From Methanobacterium sp. (lineage in GTDB: Archaea > Methanobacteriota > Methanobacteria > Methanobacteriales > Methanobacteriaceae), in assembly GCA_019084405.1 (NCBI GenBank), contig JAHRFX010000069.1, positions 1-28,421 on the forward strand: a DNA stretch of 28,421 nt, given 5' to 3'. A program made the position numbers and the translations under genes. The notes below the pieces were generated by a model that saw only the letters and a program-made list of their open reading frames with translations, did not search any database and had not been told where the DNA came from. Below, in pieces: positions 1 through 8,600 of this stretch; the stretch's first letter is position 1, and the number at the start of each line of letters is the position of its first letter.

Positions 1-1
1 A

Positions 2-256
2 CAATTAGAATACAAATCTGATTGGTATGATAAACATTTCATGGTTGTTGATGAGAAATACACTTCTAAGACTTGCAGTAACTGTGAATATGTTACAGAA
101 AGTTTAAAACTGAATATCCGTCAGTGGATATGCTCCGAATGTGGTATTATGCATGACCGGGATGTAAACGCTGCGTGTAATATTCTAACCGTAGGAACTA
201 CGGGGCTTGCCTTTAGCAAAACCAACACGTTAGTTGGTGGATTAGGAATCCATTGA
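2..256 (+). CDS. tnpB: TnpB (IS200/IS605 family) C-terminal fragment, open at window edge
   Basis: C-terminal part of a TnpB/OrfB RNA-guided nuclease of the IS200/IS605 group. The reading frame is open from base 2, so the gene starts outside the window. Visible are the zinc ribbon (CSNC then CSEC, two CxxC knuckles about 20 residues apart) and the last RuvC motif (DRDVNAACNIL, with the catalytic Asp in DRDVNAA). TnpB is not needed for transposition itself; it uses an RNA from the element's right end to cut target DNA. The stop codon lies inside the first arm of a right-end hairpin (254-269), as is common in these elements. The N-terminal RuvC motifs cannot be seen, so I cannot tell whether the protein is intact. 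Confidence 0.93.
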   Translation, partial: QLEYKSDWYDKHFMVVDEKYTSKTCSNCEYVTESLKLNIRQWICSECGIMHDRDVNAACNILTVGTTGLAFSKTNTLVGGLGIH

Positions 257-269
257 CCTCTTTAGGTCA
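254..269 (+). mobile_element. IS200/IS605 right-end hairpin
   Basis: Perfect 6-bp inverted repeat TGACCT / AGGTCA with a CTTT loop, starting at the tnpB stop codon. IS200/IS605 elements end in short imperfect hairpins recognised by TnpA, and the guide RNA of TnpB is made from this end. The exact element boundary is not visible but should lie within a few tens of bases downstream. Confidence 0.6.
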
Positions 270-278
270 TGGTAGTTC

Positions 279-312
279 AAATCTATTCTCCAACAGATTT
301 TTTATTATTTTT
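279..312 (+). terminator. Hairpin plus T-rich tract after tnpB
   Basis: AAATCT at 279-284 pairs with AGATTT at 295-300 and runs into a T-rich stretch (298-312). It could end the tnpB transcript or be part of the element's right end. Confidence 0.4.
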
Positions 313-362
313 AAAATATCCTTAAAATAAAATTGTTATTTTTTCTATTTAAAATATAATTA

Positions 363-402
363 GAGGATCTTTTTTAGTAGATCCTCATTAGACATCTTTT
401 TT
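363..402 (+). terminator. Hairpin followed by T8
   Basis: Perfect 8-bp stem GAGGATCT (363-370) / AGATCCTC (379-386) with an 8-base T-rich loop, followed about 10 bases later by a run of eight Ts (around 397-404). It looks like a terminator or a structured end of the upstream element. Most of the region 270-500 shows no gene apart from a possible 14-codon reading frame. Confidence 0.4.
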
Positions 403-424
403 TTGGAAAATAAGGAGGTTATAG

Positions 425-469
425 ATGGACCCAAAATCTATGTCTTATTTTCGCACAAATTCTAATTAA
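425..469 (+). CDS. Possible 14-residue leader peptide
   Basis: A very short frame starting MDPKSMSYF, with an AAGGAGG ribosome binding site six bases before the ATG. The start lies in a small inverted repeat (ATAGAT 421-426 / ATCTAT 436-441). It resembles no protein I know. It may be a leader peptide, a remnant left by the neighbouring insertion element, or chance. The good ribosome binding site is the only support. Confidence 0.2.
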   Translation: MDPKSMSYFRTNSN

Positions 470-500
470 TCCTCCCCTCTATTTAAACTTTACTTTATTT

Positions 501-522
501 TTTTTCAACTTAAATTGAAAAA
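501..522. promoter_or_regulatory. Palindromic operator candidate upstream of first cobN-like gene
   Basis: A 22-bp dyad with perfect 8-bp arms, TTTTTCAA (501-508) and TTGAAAAA (515-522), and a 6-base centre. Its core TTCAA-N6-TTGAA recurs at 560-575 on the same promoter and at 5523-5538 upstream of the second cobN-like gene, which supports a binding site for one shared regulator. The regulator is unknown. Confidence 0.45.
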
Positions 523-533
523 TCAGGTAAATT

Positions 534-710
534 TAAATATCAGGTTATATTGAACTTTATTCAAGTATAATTGAATATAATTATACTGAAACTTTAAAAC
601 AAAAAAAGGAGGTGAAAAAATTAGAAAACAAGCGATTTTACTGGTAATAACAATTGTTTTCACATTAGCACTGTGTGGAGCAGTGCATGCCGAAGATTCA
701 CAGGGAGGTG
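534..710 (+). repeat. Promoter/leader/signal-peptide cassette, copy 1
   Basis: About 177 bp nearly identical to 5497-5670. The differences I can see are a few single-base changes and one 3-base indel in the leader. The block covers the promoter, ribosome binding site, signal peptide and the first residues of the mature protein, then identity stops abruptly. See the matching copy and the findings. Confidence 0.9.
560..587 (+). promoter_or_regulatory. Promoter/operator of first cobN-like gene
   Basis: TTCAA-N6-TTGAA (560-575) overlaps a second dyad, AGTATAATT (564-572) / AATTATACT (579-587). The TATA-like AGTATAAT lies about 50 bp before the start codon and would put the transcript start near 592-598, just before the ribosome binding site at 608-615. 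A repressor bound here would block the TATA box. Confidence 0.5.
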
Positions 711-3700
711 AGGAATTATATCCAAATAACCTCAATGGTCCTGATTCAAATGAATATCTAGTCATAACCAGCCAATCAGAAAATACAGATAAAATTCAAG
801 GAGTAATAAAAGAGATTTACAATGAAAGCTCTGGAACTTATACAAGTATGGAAAACGCTATTCCAGTTCAAGGAGCAATTATAACCATAAAAAACCCTTC
901 AGATGATTCTATAATTGCATCAGGATCAACCAATGACCAGGGCGAATATGATATAAACTTTATATCTGGTTTTAACCAGATTAAGGTTGAAATTAAATAT
1001 TCTACCTATAAGACCACTACCACATTAATGGATCCAAACATATCCGAAGCAGCCTTAAACCACACTTTCATGCCTGATATTGCAATAATAAGTTCCGTTG
1101 CAGAAAAAGGCATTGGTATTCGAAATTTGAACAACAAAAGGCTGATTTATCTTGATATGTGGAACCCAAACTCATCACCAGTTAATGATTGGATAATGGA
1201 ATACGTAAACTTCGCATACCTGGACATGGCCATGCCTGGAACCGGTTGGGGAGATTCTTGGTATCCTTATCTTCTGTATAGTCCGGCAAATTTGAATAAC
1301 ATGATTTCAACTGCTTTTGGATGGCCAGATTGTGGTGACACTGACACTGGCGGTCCAGATGATTTGGGATTAAGGTTACTCGGGTTTAAAGATGGGGAAG
1401 ACACTTATAATACTGTGGAAAACACTTACATTGGCTCATACTATGCACTTGCCACTGGAACAGCATTACAAACAAATCTACAGCATATGGCGGAATACAT
1501 CTATTATCTGCTGGGAGAGACAACCATCAACCCCACAGCTAATGGTAAAAGTCCGGTGATGGCCACTCCTAATTGGGGAATTTATCATCCTGACTATCCC
1601 ACAAAAATTGTGTCTTCTGTCCCTACTCAGGCACAGATTAAAGCATGGATAGAAGGAAATCCAGGATACCAGGAACCATACTACAGTTTAAAATGGATAG
1701 ACCAGAATCACAACACATGGGCAGCCACGGCACGTAACAGCGTATATCAAGAATTTGAAAACTGGTATAACACAAACAAATCAAATATAACCAGCCCATT
1801 CATAGTAATAGCTAATTACGGTCCTGGAGGCGAATTTGCCCCAACCATAGATGCCCTAATTAGAGAATATGAAAGTCAGGGAAGGGCAGTTTTAAACCTG
1901 TTCCAGGGTGCCACCAATCCCCCTATAAGCAGTTTACTGGAAGAATTAGTCCTGGGAAAAGATGGTAATGGACCATTGAACAGAGGCGTATCTGCAATTA
2001 CTTCACTGTACTGCTGGTCTCTTAATTACGCCAACCTTTCAGGTGGAGATGGTGCCTTAAGCGAACTGGAAAGAATAAATCTTAATGTTCTTAAAGGAGT
2101 ACAACTCTCTGATCTGGGGAGTTTAACCAATCCACTGGGGGCTCAATATGAATGGACATTCGCAGTGACATTTCCCTACTTTGAAGGAGTGTACAGCCCT
2201 ATAGTAATATCTTATACAGACGAGCACGGTTTTGAACATCCTTTAGATGCAGGAATTAAGAAACTGGCTAGTTTAACCAACCAGTGGGCTAAGCTAAAAG
2301 AAACACCAAATGCTGACAAGAAAATAGCCTTAATATTATACAATTACCCTCCGGGAAAAGCGGAAATAGGAGCATCCTATTTGGATGTTTTCCAGAGTCT
2401 ACGTGATCTTCTGGTTAAACTAAAAGAAGCAGGCTATGACTTAGGCAATGAAGAAATACCCTCAGTAGAGGAACTTTATACTAAAGTAGCCGAATTTGGT
2501 AATAAAGGTAGCTGGGCACAGAACCTGCTAAATCAATACGTCCAGAACAATCAGGCAACCCTTCAAATTAATGGACAACTGGTAGACACCTCAACTTACA
2601 GCGAATGGTTCCATAAATTGCCAGAAGCATTACAGCAGCAGGTTATAACTAAATGGGGTCATCTCACCGGGGATATAATGAGTTATGATGAATTTCTGGT
2701 TATCCCTGGTATGATGATGGGTAATATCTTCATTACCGTCCAGCCAAGTAGAGGCTGGGAGGAGGTTGATAATTACCATGATCCTTATCTACCCCCACAC
2801 CACCAGTACATAGCTTTCTACAACTGGCTGGAGAATATTTTCGGTGCCCATGCAATGATACACATGGGAACCCACGGAACCCTGGAATGGCTACCCGGAA
2901 GAAATGTGGGTCTTCAAGAAGATGACTGGCCTTTCCAGTTGACCAACATACCTAATATCAACCCTTACATTGTATCAAATCCTGGAGAAGGTATGGTTGC
3001 TAAGGATAGAGCTGGTGCACTGATCATCAGCCATATGACGCCGGCAATGGTAAGATCTGGTTTGTATGGTGATTTGATTCTCATCCATGATCTGATCCAC
3101 CAGTATAAAAATGCTTTGAATGTGGGTAATTATCAGATTTTACCTGCTTTAGAAGCACAAATCAAAACTAAGGCCCAGGAATTAGGATTAGCATCTAAAG
3201 AAGATGAAGAAGAATTCAAAACATGGTTGGATAAGCTCCATATGCAGCTACATGAAATTGAAAATGACATAATACCCCTGGGATTACATAGCTTAGGCAA
3301 AGTATTAACCGGAGATGAACTGGTAGAAGGAGTATTCACCATAGTTGCATCCATGACCCGAATAATGGATCATATGAAAACCGTCTTATATCCTTCTTTA
3401 AGTGTAGACTATTATGATATGCAAAAAGATATTCAATATGAGGATATGATAGATACCATTGATGCTCAAGTCCGGATTTATATTGAACAGATTGCAGCTG
3501 GTATTGATCCTGAGGAGTTGGGTGTTATAGATAATAATCTGCTGGAGGACCTCCAATCCTGCAAAGAAATCATTGACAAAATAAGAGCCAATCAAGAATG
3601 GGATAATCTATTAAATGCTCTAAATGGAGGATTTGTTAGACCTGGCCTGGCAGCAGATCCTGCTTATGCGGATGTTCTTCCCACGGGTATGAACTTCTAT

Positions 3701-5299
3701 GCTTCTAATCCAAAAAAGATGCCTACCCAGGCAGCATGGGAGACTGCTAAGCAAGTGGTTGATCAGCTATTATCTGATTACTACCAAAAACATGGTAAGT
3801 TTCCAGAAACAGGGGGTATGGTAATGTGGGGCACAGAACTGCTTCGAACCGATGGAATAGCCATAGCCGAGTTTTTGTACTTACTTGGTACAAAACTAGC
3901 ATGGAATACCAATGGTGATGTGAAACCTGTGCCAGAGTTAATTCCTCTTGAAAACTTGACCATTACTATTGATGGTGTTACCATGCAAAGACCACGCATA
4001 GATGTCTTTACAACGGCAGTAACAGGGAATGAACTATGGATTAACCTTATGAACAATGCAGTAAAGCTAGCTGCTGAAGCTTCAGGAGAATCTGCAGAGG
4101 AAAACTATGTGAAAAAGCACTACTCTGAGAATCCATCTCTGGACCGTATTTTCGGTTTACATGGCTTGGTGCTGGAGGGCACTGGAATATCTAATCTGGT
4201 ACCTAATACCAGCAAATGGCAGACCAGTGAGGATCTAGCAAATGTTTACTTATCAAGGGTATCTTACGCCTGGAGATCTACCCCAAATGGTGTAAACATC
4301 GAACAAAACAGAAATACATTCCAATATCTCTTAAAAAATGTAGATATAGTTACTCAAAATATCGACAGCACCTGGAGATTACTGGATACTGATGATTACT
4401 ACGACTGGTACGGTGGAATGTTACTTGCTTCTAGAAGTCTAGGAGGAACTCCAGAGGACTTTCTGGTGGATATTAGAAACAAGAACACGGTTATAGTGCG
4501 GACTACAAAAGAACAACTTGAACTGGAGATAAAATCCCAGCTTCTAAATCCTAAGTACATGGATTCGCTATTAAATACTCCCAGTGGATGGATAGAATAT
4601 ACCAAAAGACTGGAAAATCTTTTTGGAATCCATGCCACTACCGGTGCGGTATCTGATGAGATGTGGAAACAGGTTGCTCAAAATTTACTGGACTCCCGGT
4701 TTACTGCCACTAGTGATTATCAGGCATTTTCCACTCAAAGCATGATTGGATGGGTAATGGAGGCTGCTCGGCGCGGTATGTGGAATAATGCGGATTCATC
4801 CACTCTTGCAGCATTATCGGATAATTATATTCGGAGCACTGTAGAATATGGTGTTAGCTGTTGCCATCATACCTGTGCCAATATGGCCTTCAACCAGTAT
4901 GTGATGAGTAGTTCCAGTTTAAGCCTGAATACTATTCAGCAATTTGCTGAAATATTAATGGCTGCTACTGGTAGGGATATGGGTGTGCCTCTTAATCCGG
5001 GAGTGGATCCTTCCATACCTGTTGAAACCACACCTGCTTCACCGGAAGTAGTTAATGATGGGTTGTCATCTGCTGGTTCTTCTAGTTCACCAGGTGAATC
5101 GAAGGCAGCTGAAGCTGTAATAGAAGATCAGGCAGGCCTTTCAGATTCTCAACAGGCTTATGAGGTATCTAAAGCTGAAGGATCCAGCGCTTCTAGTTCT
5201 GGTGTGCCTATGGCGGCTATTGTGGGAGTTATTCTTGTGATTGCTCTGGTAGGTGCAGGTTACTTTAAAAACGACCTGCTGAACTATTTTAGAAGATAA
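620..5299 (+). CDS. Secreted, membrane-anchored CobN/BchH-family chelatase-like protein 1
   Basis: A protein of about 1559 residues in the CobN/BchH/HmuS family, whose members insert or remove a metal in tetrapyrroles. Order: signal peptide (residues 1-25, RKQAILLVITIVFTLALCG then AVHA before the cut); a small beta-sandwich domain like the carboxypeptidase regulatory fold (about 50-125, with the typical GAIITIKN and STNDQGEY); the CobN body with the family hallmark HMGTHGTLEWLPGRNVG beginning at H748; a CCHHTC cluster at 1414-1419; a Ser/Gly/Glu-rich linker; and one membrane helix with basic end YFRR. The protein therefore faces outward. Start: a perfect GGAGGTGA (608-615) precedes ATT at 620 by four bases. 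No ATG, GTG or TTG exists in frame before GTG 683, and starting there would delete the signal peptide. Authentic CobN is cytoplasmic and acts with CobS/CobT, which are not visible here, so cobalamin synthesis is not implied. Substrate unknown. Confidence 0.88.
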   Translation: MRKQAILLVITIVFTLALCGAVHAEDSQGGEELYPNNLNGPDSNEYLVITSQSENTDKIQGVIKEIYNESSGTYTSMENAIPVQGAIITIKNPSDDSIIASGSTNDQGEYDINFISGFNQIKVEIKYSTYKTTTTLMDPNISEAALNHTFMPDIAIISSVAEKGIGIRNLNNKRLIYLDMWNPNSSPVNDWIMEYVNFAYLDMAMPGTGWGDSWYPYLLYSPANLNNMISTAFGWPDCGDTDTGGPDDLGLRLLGFKDGEDTYNTVENTYIGSYYALATGTALQTNLQHMAEYIYYLLGETTINPTANGKSPVMATPNWGIYHPDYPTKIVSSVPTQAQIKAWIEGNPGYQEPYYSLKWIDQNHNTWAATARNSVYQEFENWYNTNKSNITSPFIVIANYGPGGEFAPTIDALIREYESQGRAVLNLFQGATNPPISSLLEELVLGKDGNGPLNRGVSAITSLYCWSLNYANLSGGDGALSELERINLNVLKGVQLSDLGSLTNPLGAQYEWTFAVTFPYFEGVYSPIVISYTDEHGFEHPLDAGIKKLASLTNQWAKLKETPNADKKIALILYNYPPGKAEIGASYLDVFQSLRDLLVKLKEAGYDLGNEEIPSVEELYTKVAEFGNKGSWAQNLLNQYVQNNQATLQINGQLVDTSTYSEWFHKLPEALQQQVITKWGHLTGDIMSYDEFLVIPGMMMGNIFITVQPSRGWEEVDNYHDPYLPPHHQYIAFYNWLENIFGAHAMIHMGTHGTLEWLPGRNVGLQEDDWPFQLTNIPNINPYIVSNPGEGMVAKDRAGALIISHMTPAMVRSGLYGDLILIHDLIHQYKNALNVGNYQILPALEAQIKTKAQELGLASKEDEEEFKTWLDKLHMQLHEIENDIIPLGLHSLGKVLTGDELVEGVFTIVASMTRIMDHMKTVLYPSLSVDYYDMQKDIQYEDMIDTIDAQVRIYIEQIAAGIDPEELGVIDNNLLEDLQSCKEIIDKIRANQEWDNLLNALNGGFVRPGLAADPAYADVLPTGMNFYASNPKKMPTQAAWETAKQVVDQLLSDYYQKHGKFPETGGMVMWGTELLRTDGIAIAEFLYLLGTKLAWNTNGDVKPVPELIPLENLTITIDGVTMQRPRIDVFTTAVTGNELWINLMNNAVKLAAEASGESAEENYVKKHYSENPSLDRIFGLHGLVLEGTGISNLVPNTSKWQTSEDLANVYLSRVSYAWRSTPNGVNIEQNRNTFQYLLKNVDIVTQNIDSTWRLLDTDDYYDWYGGMLLASRSLGGTPEDFLVDIRNKNTVIVRTTKEQLELEIKSQLLNPKYMDSLLNTPSGWIEYTKRLENLFGIHATTGAVSDEMWKQVAQNLLDSRFTATSDYQAFSTQSMIGWVMEAARRGMWNNADSSTLAALSDNYIRSTVEYGVSCCHHTCANMAFNQYVMSSSSLSLNTIQQFAEILMAATGRDMGVPLNPGVDPSIPVETTPASPEVVNDGLSSAGSSSSPGESKAAEAVIEDQAGLSDSQQAYEVSKAEGSSASSSGVPMAAIVGVILVIALVGAGYFKNDLLNYFRR

Positions 5300-5307
5300 A
5301 TTTCCTC

Positions 5308-5317
5308 TTTTTTTTTT
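5308..5317 (+). terminator. T10 tract after first cobN-like gene
   Basis: Ten Ts begin nine bases after the stop codon, the usual archaeal oligo-T terminator form. Since the second gene has its own promoter, the two are probably separate transcripts. Confidence 0.6.
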
Positions 5318-5496
5318 AATTTTAAAATTAATCAAAATATGTATTATTAAATAATAAATAATTCTGGAAACCACCTTTTTTCCTGTTTACTAATTTTTAA
5401 CTGGTTATTATTAACTATAAAAGTCATATAGGCCCTTTCCACCTCTTTTTTAAATTTTAACTTAACTTTTTAAATTACAATACCAATCGGTAATTA

Positions 5497-5670
5497 TAAA
5501 TATCAGGTTATATTGAACTTTATTCAAGTATAATTGAATATGATTATACTAACTTAAAACAAAAAAAGGAGGTGAAAAAATTAGAAAACAAGCGATTTTA
5601 CTAGTAATAACAATTGTTTTCACATTAGCACTGTGTGGAGCAGTACATGCCGAAGATTCACAGGGAGGTG
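5497..5670 (+). repeat. Promoter/leader/signal-peptide cassette, copy 2
   Basis: About 174 bp almost identical to 534-710, lacking three bases of the leader. It includes the TATA box, the ribosome binding site, the ATT start and the signal peptide. Flanking DNA on both sides is unrelated. Confidence 0.9.
5523..5550 (+). promoter_or_regulatory. Promoter/operator of second cobN-like gene
   Basis: Same arrangement as at 560-587: TTCAA-N6-TTGAA (5523-5538) overlapping AGTATAAT (5527-5534) / ATTATACT (5543-5550). One base change in the spacer shortens the second dyad to 8-bp arms. This copy lacks the extra upstream palindrome found at 501-522, so the two genes may respond with different strength. 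Confidence 0.5.
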
Positions 5671-8600
5671 CACAACCCGATCCCCTGGAAGTGGATATGG
5701 AAACGGTGTCCTATTCCACCACCAGCACTCCCCTGAATGAAGCAACTATCAATCTGAATATCAACCTGGAACATCCAGAAGCACTCTCCGGGGATAAATT
5801 ACCCACCGTATCCCTGGAAGATACAGATGGTAACTTTAACCCGATCACTTCGGTGATAAAAACCCCAAACCAGCAATACCAGATTAATTTTAACAGTGAT
5901 AAAACCAGCATCAACTTATTGGTAAGTGCACCAGGACATGTAGCTCAAACACTTACAGTAAATCTTTCACAACTAAACCCTCAAGATTCTAAACTCCAGG
6001 GAGAAGCAAATGTAAACCTTAGAGCCTACAACCTCTTGATAATCAGTAGTTCTGATAGTTACTCCAAAGCATTTGCAGAATCATATAAACAACTAAAAAA
6101 TCAGGGATACTATTACAATCTGCACTACTTCAGTTTATCACAGTTAAGTTCAGATGATGCAGAAACTCAACAAAAATTAGAACAAGCTGCCATAAAAGCA
6201 GACCTGATAGCCATCCAGATGGTAAGTGGTCCTGATAGTGTAGCTAAAATCAAAAAACTAATTGAAAAAAGTAATGCTCTGGAAATATTAGCTATTCGGT
6301 GTGGTGTGGGTTTTGTGGATGATTCCCGTTTTAACAGCGATGATACCCTTACTCGTGAATATTGGGCTCAGGGTGCCCAGGAAAACATCCGCAGATTCCA
6401 GCTTTATATCTTAAATTCCATTGGTATGGAACTAAAAGATGGTGAAGATTTATCTGTGGTTAAATGGCCTAATCAGTGGATTTATCACCCTGATGCTCCC
6501 ACTTTCCTTACCTGGGAAGAATACTATAACTGGTATCAGAACCATGCATCTTACCAGGCTGATGCACCCTGGGTGGGTATTGTGGCCTATGACTCCAGCT
6601 TTAAAGGTGATAACCAGGAGATGCACATCGCTCTTTTGAGGAGTCTGGAGAGTAAAGGAGTAAATGTTATCCTCACCTTTGCCAATACCCAGGGGAGAAT
6701 TAACATCATGGACCTCTATTTTAAAAATGGAAACCAGTCCCGTATAGATGCTCTTATAACCTGCGTGGGATTCAACTACGTCTCCGGAGTCACCAAGGGT
6801 GTGGAAATATTTCGGGATTTGAATGTACCAGTTTTTGCACCAGTATATTCCTCCAATCTACAGGAATGGCTGGATAATTCCTATGGATTGGTAAGTGAAT
6901 TGCACTGGCAGATTGCCCAACCAGAAATCGATGGTAGAATAGAACCCATCCTCATGGGAGGTAAAGAAAACGCCGAAGTAGACCCTGAAACCGGGATTTT
7001 GGTGATACGATTTACACCTCTAGCAGACAGGATTGAAAGAATCACCAGTAGAGTGGTAAACTGGGTCAAACTGCGCCAAATGGATAATATGGACAAAAAA
7101 ATAGCCTTATTATACTACAATATAGGAGGAGGTAAAGATGGAGTATCTGCTTCCTACCTGGATGTGGTGGCCAGTGTGGAAAACATCCTGAAGGCCTTAA
7201 AAGAAGATGGCTATGATATTCCCGTAGATTATTCTGCAGCAGACATTGTGGACTTGATGCTTAATGCCGGTAACAATGTGGGATCATGGGCCCCGGGTGA
7301 ACTGGAAAAAGTGGTTCAAGCAGGAGCCATAACCATACCCATCAGTGATTACCTGGCGTGGTTTGCAACCCTGCCTTTAGAACTCCAGGAAGAAGTTCTA
7401 GCTGAATGGGGACCAGCACCAGGAAATGTGATGATTTATAATGATCAGATCGTTATCCCGGGAATCATGCTGGGTAATGTATTTTTAGGTCCCCAACCCA
7501 TGCGTGGCTGGGGAGAAGACCCGGAAAAAATCAGACACTCCACCACCTTAGCCCCACATCACCAGTACATAGCCTTCTACATGTGGATGCAAAATAATTT
7601 CGATGCGGTTATTCACCTGGGAACCCATGGAACCCTGGAATGGTTACCTGGAAGAAGTGTGGGTTTAGGAGAAGATGACTGGCCTGACGTTTTACTGGGA
7701 AACCTGCCCAATATCTATCCCTACATTGTAGAAAACCCAGGAGAAGGTACCCAGGCTAAAAGAAGAGGTTATGCGGTAATCATTGATCATATGATTCCAC
7801 CTATGATACCCTCAGAACTCTATGGCGAACTGGCTGATTTAAATGATATGATAAGTAGCTACCACACTTCCCTGGATCCTCAAAGAAAAGAGGTACTGAA
7901 ATATCAAATCATGGAACTGATCTTGAAACTGTATATACATGTGGATTTGAATCTGGATATGGAAAATGATTCGTTTCAGGATATTATCCATGAAGTGGAG
8001 CATTACCTGGAAGATCTCTCTGAAGAAATGATGCCCTATGGTCTGCATATCTTTGGTAATCCTCTATCCGGGGAGCTACTGGATGAAATGATAGAATCCA
8101 TTGTGAGTTTTCACCCGGAAGAAAGGGATAACCCTGAATACCGGGAAATGCTAAGAGAAAACCTGAGCCATAACTACGAAATCCAGAATTTACTGGCGGC
8201 CCTAAGGGCGGAGTTTATTTCACCCGCTCCTTCGGGTAGTCCTATAAGAAAACCTGATGTACTTCCTACTGGATATAACTTCTATTCCTTTGATCCCCGT
8301 ACAGCACCTGATTCTGCTGCCTGGGAGCTAGGAAAGAAAATGGCCGATGATCTGATAAATTCATTCTACCAGGAGAAAGGCCACTATCCAGATAATGTGG
8401 GAGTGGTACTGTGGTCCATTGAGTCCATGCGTACTAATGGCCAAAGCATTGCCCTTATACTTCGTTTAATGGGCCTGGAACCAGTCTGGAGTTCTGGAAG
8501 ATTAAATGGTTTTAAGGTTACTCCTCTTGAAGAGCTGGGCCGTCCCCGGATAGATGTAACGGTTTCTATTAGTGGATTATTCCGTGATACCTTCTCCTAT

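Noticed and set aside
271..300. GTTCAAATC at 275-283 resembles a tRNA T-loop
   Set aside because: No acceptor, D-arm or anticodon arm fits around it; it lies in the right end of the IS element.
612..647. GTG at 612 as ordinary start of the first cobN-like gene
   Set aside because: Its frame stops after 11 codons (TAA 645-647), and it lies within the ribosome binding site; it would only work with a one-base slip.
523..765. Minus-strand frame overlapping the first cobN promoter
   Set aside because: It runs through the promoter and signal-peptide coding region, has no ribosome binding site and looks like a shadow of the true gene.
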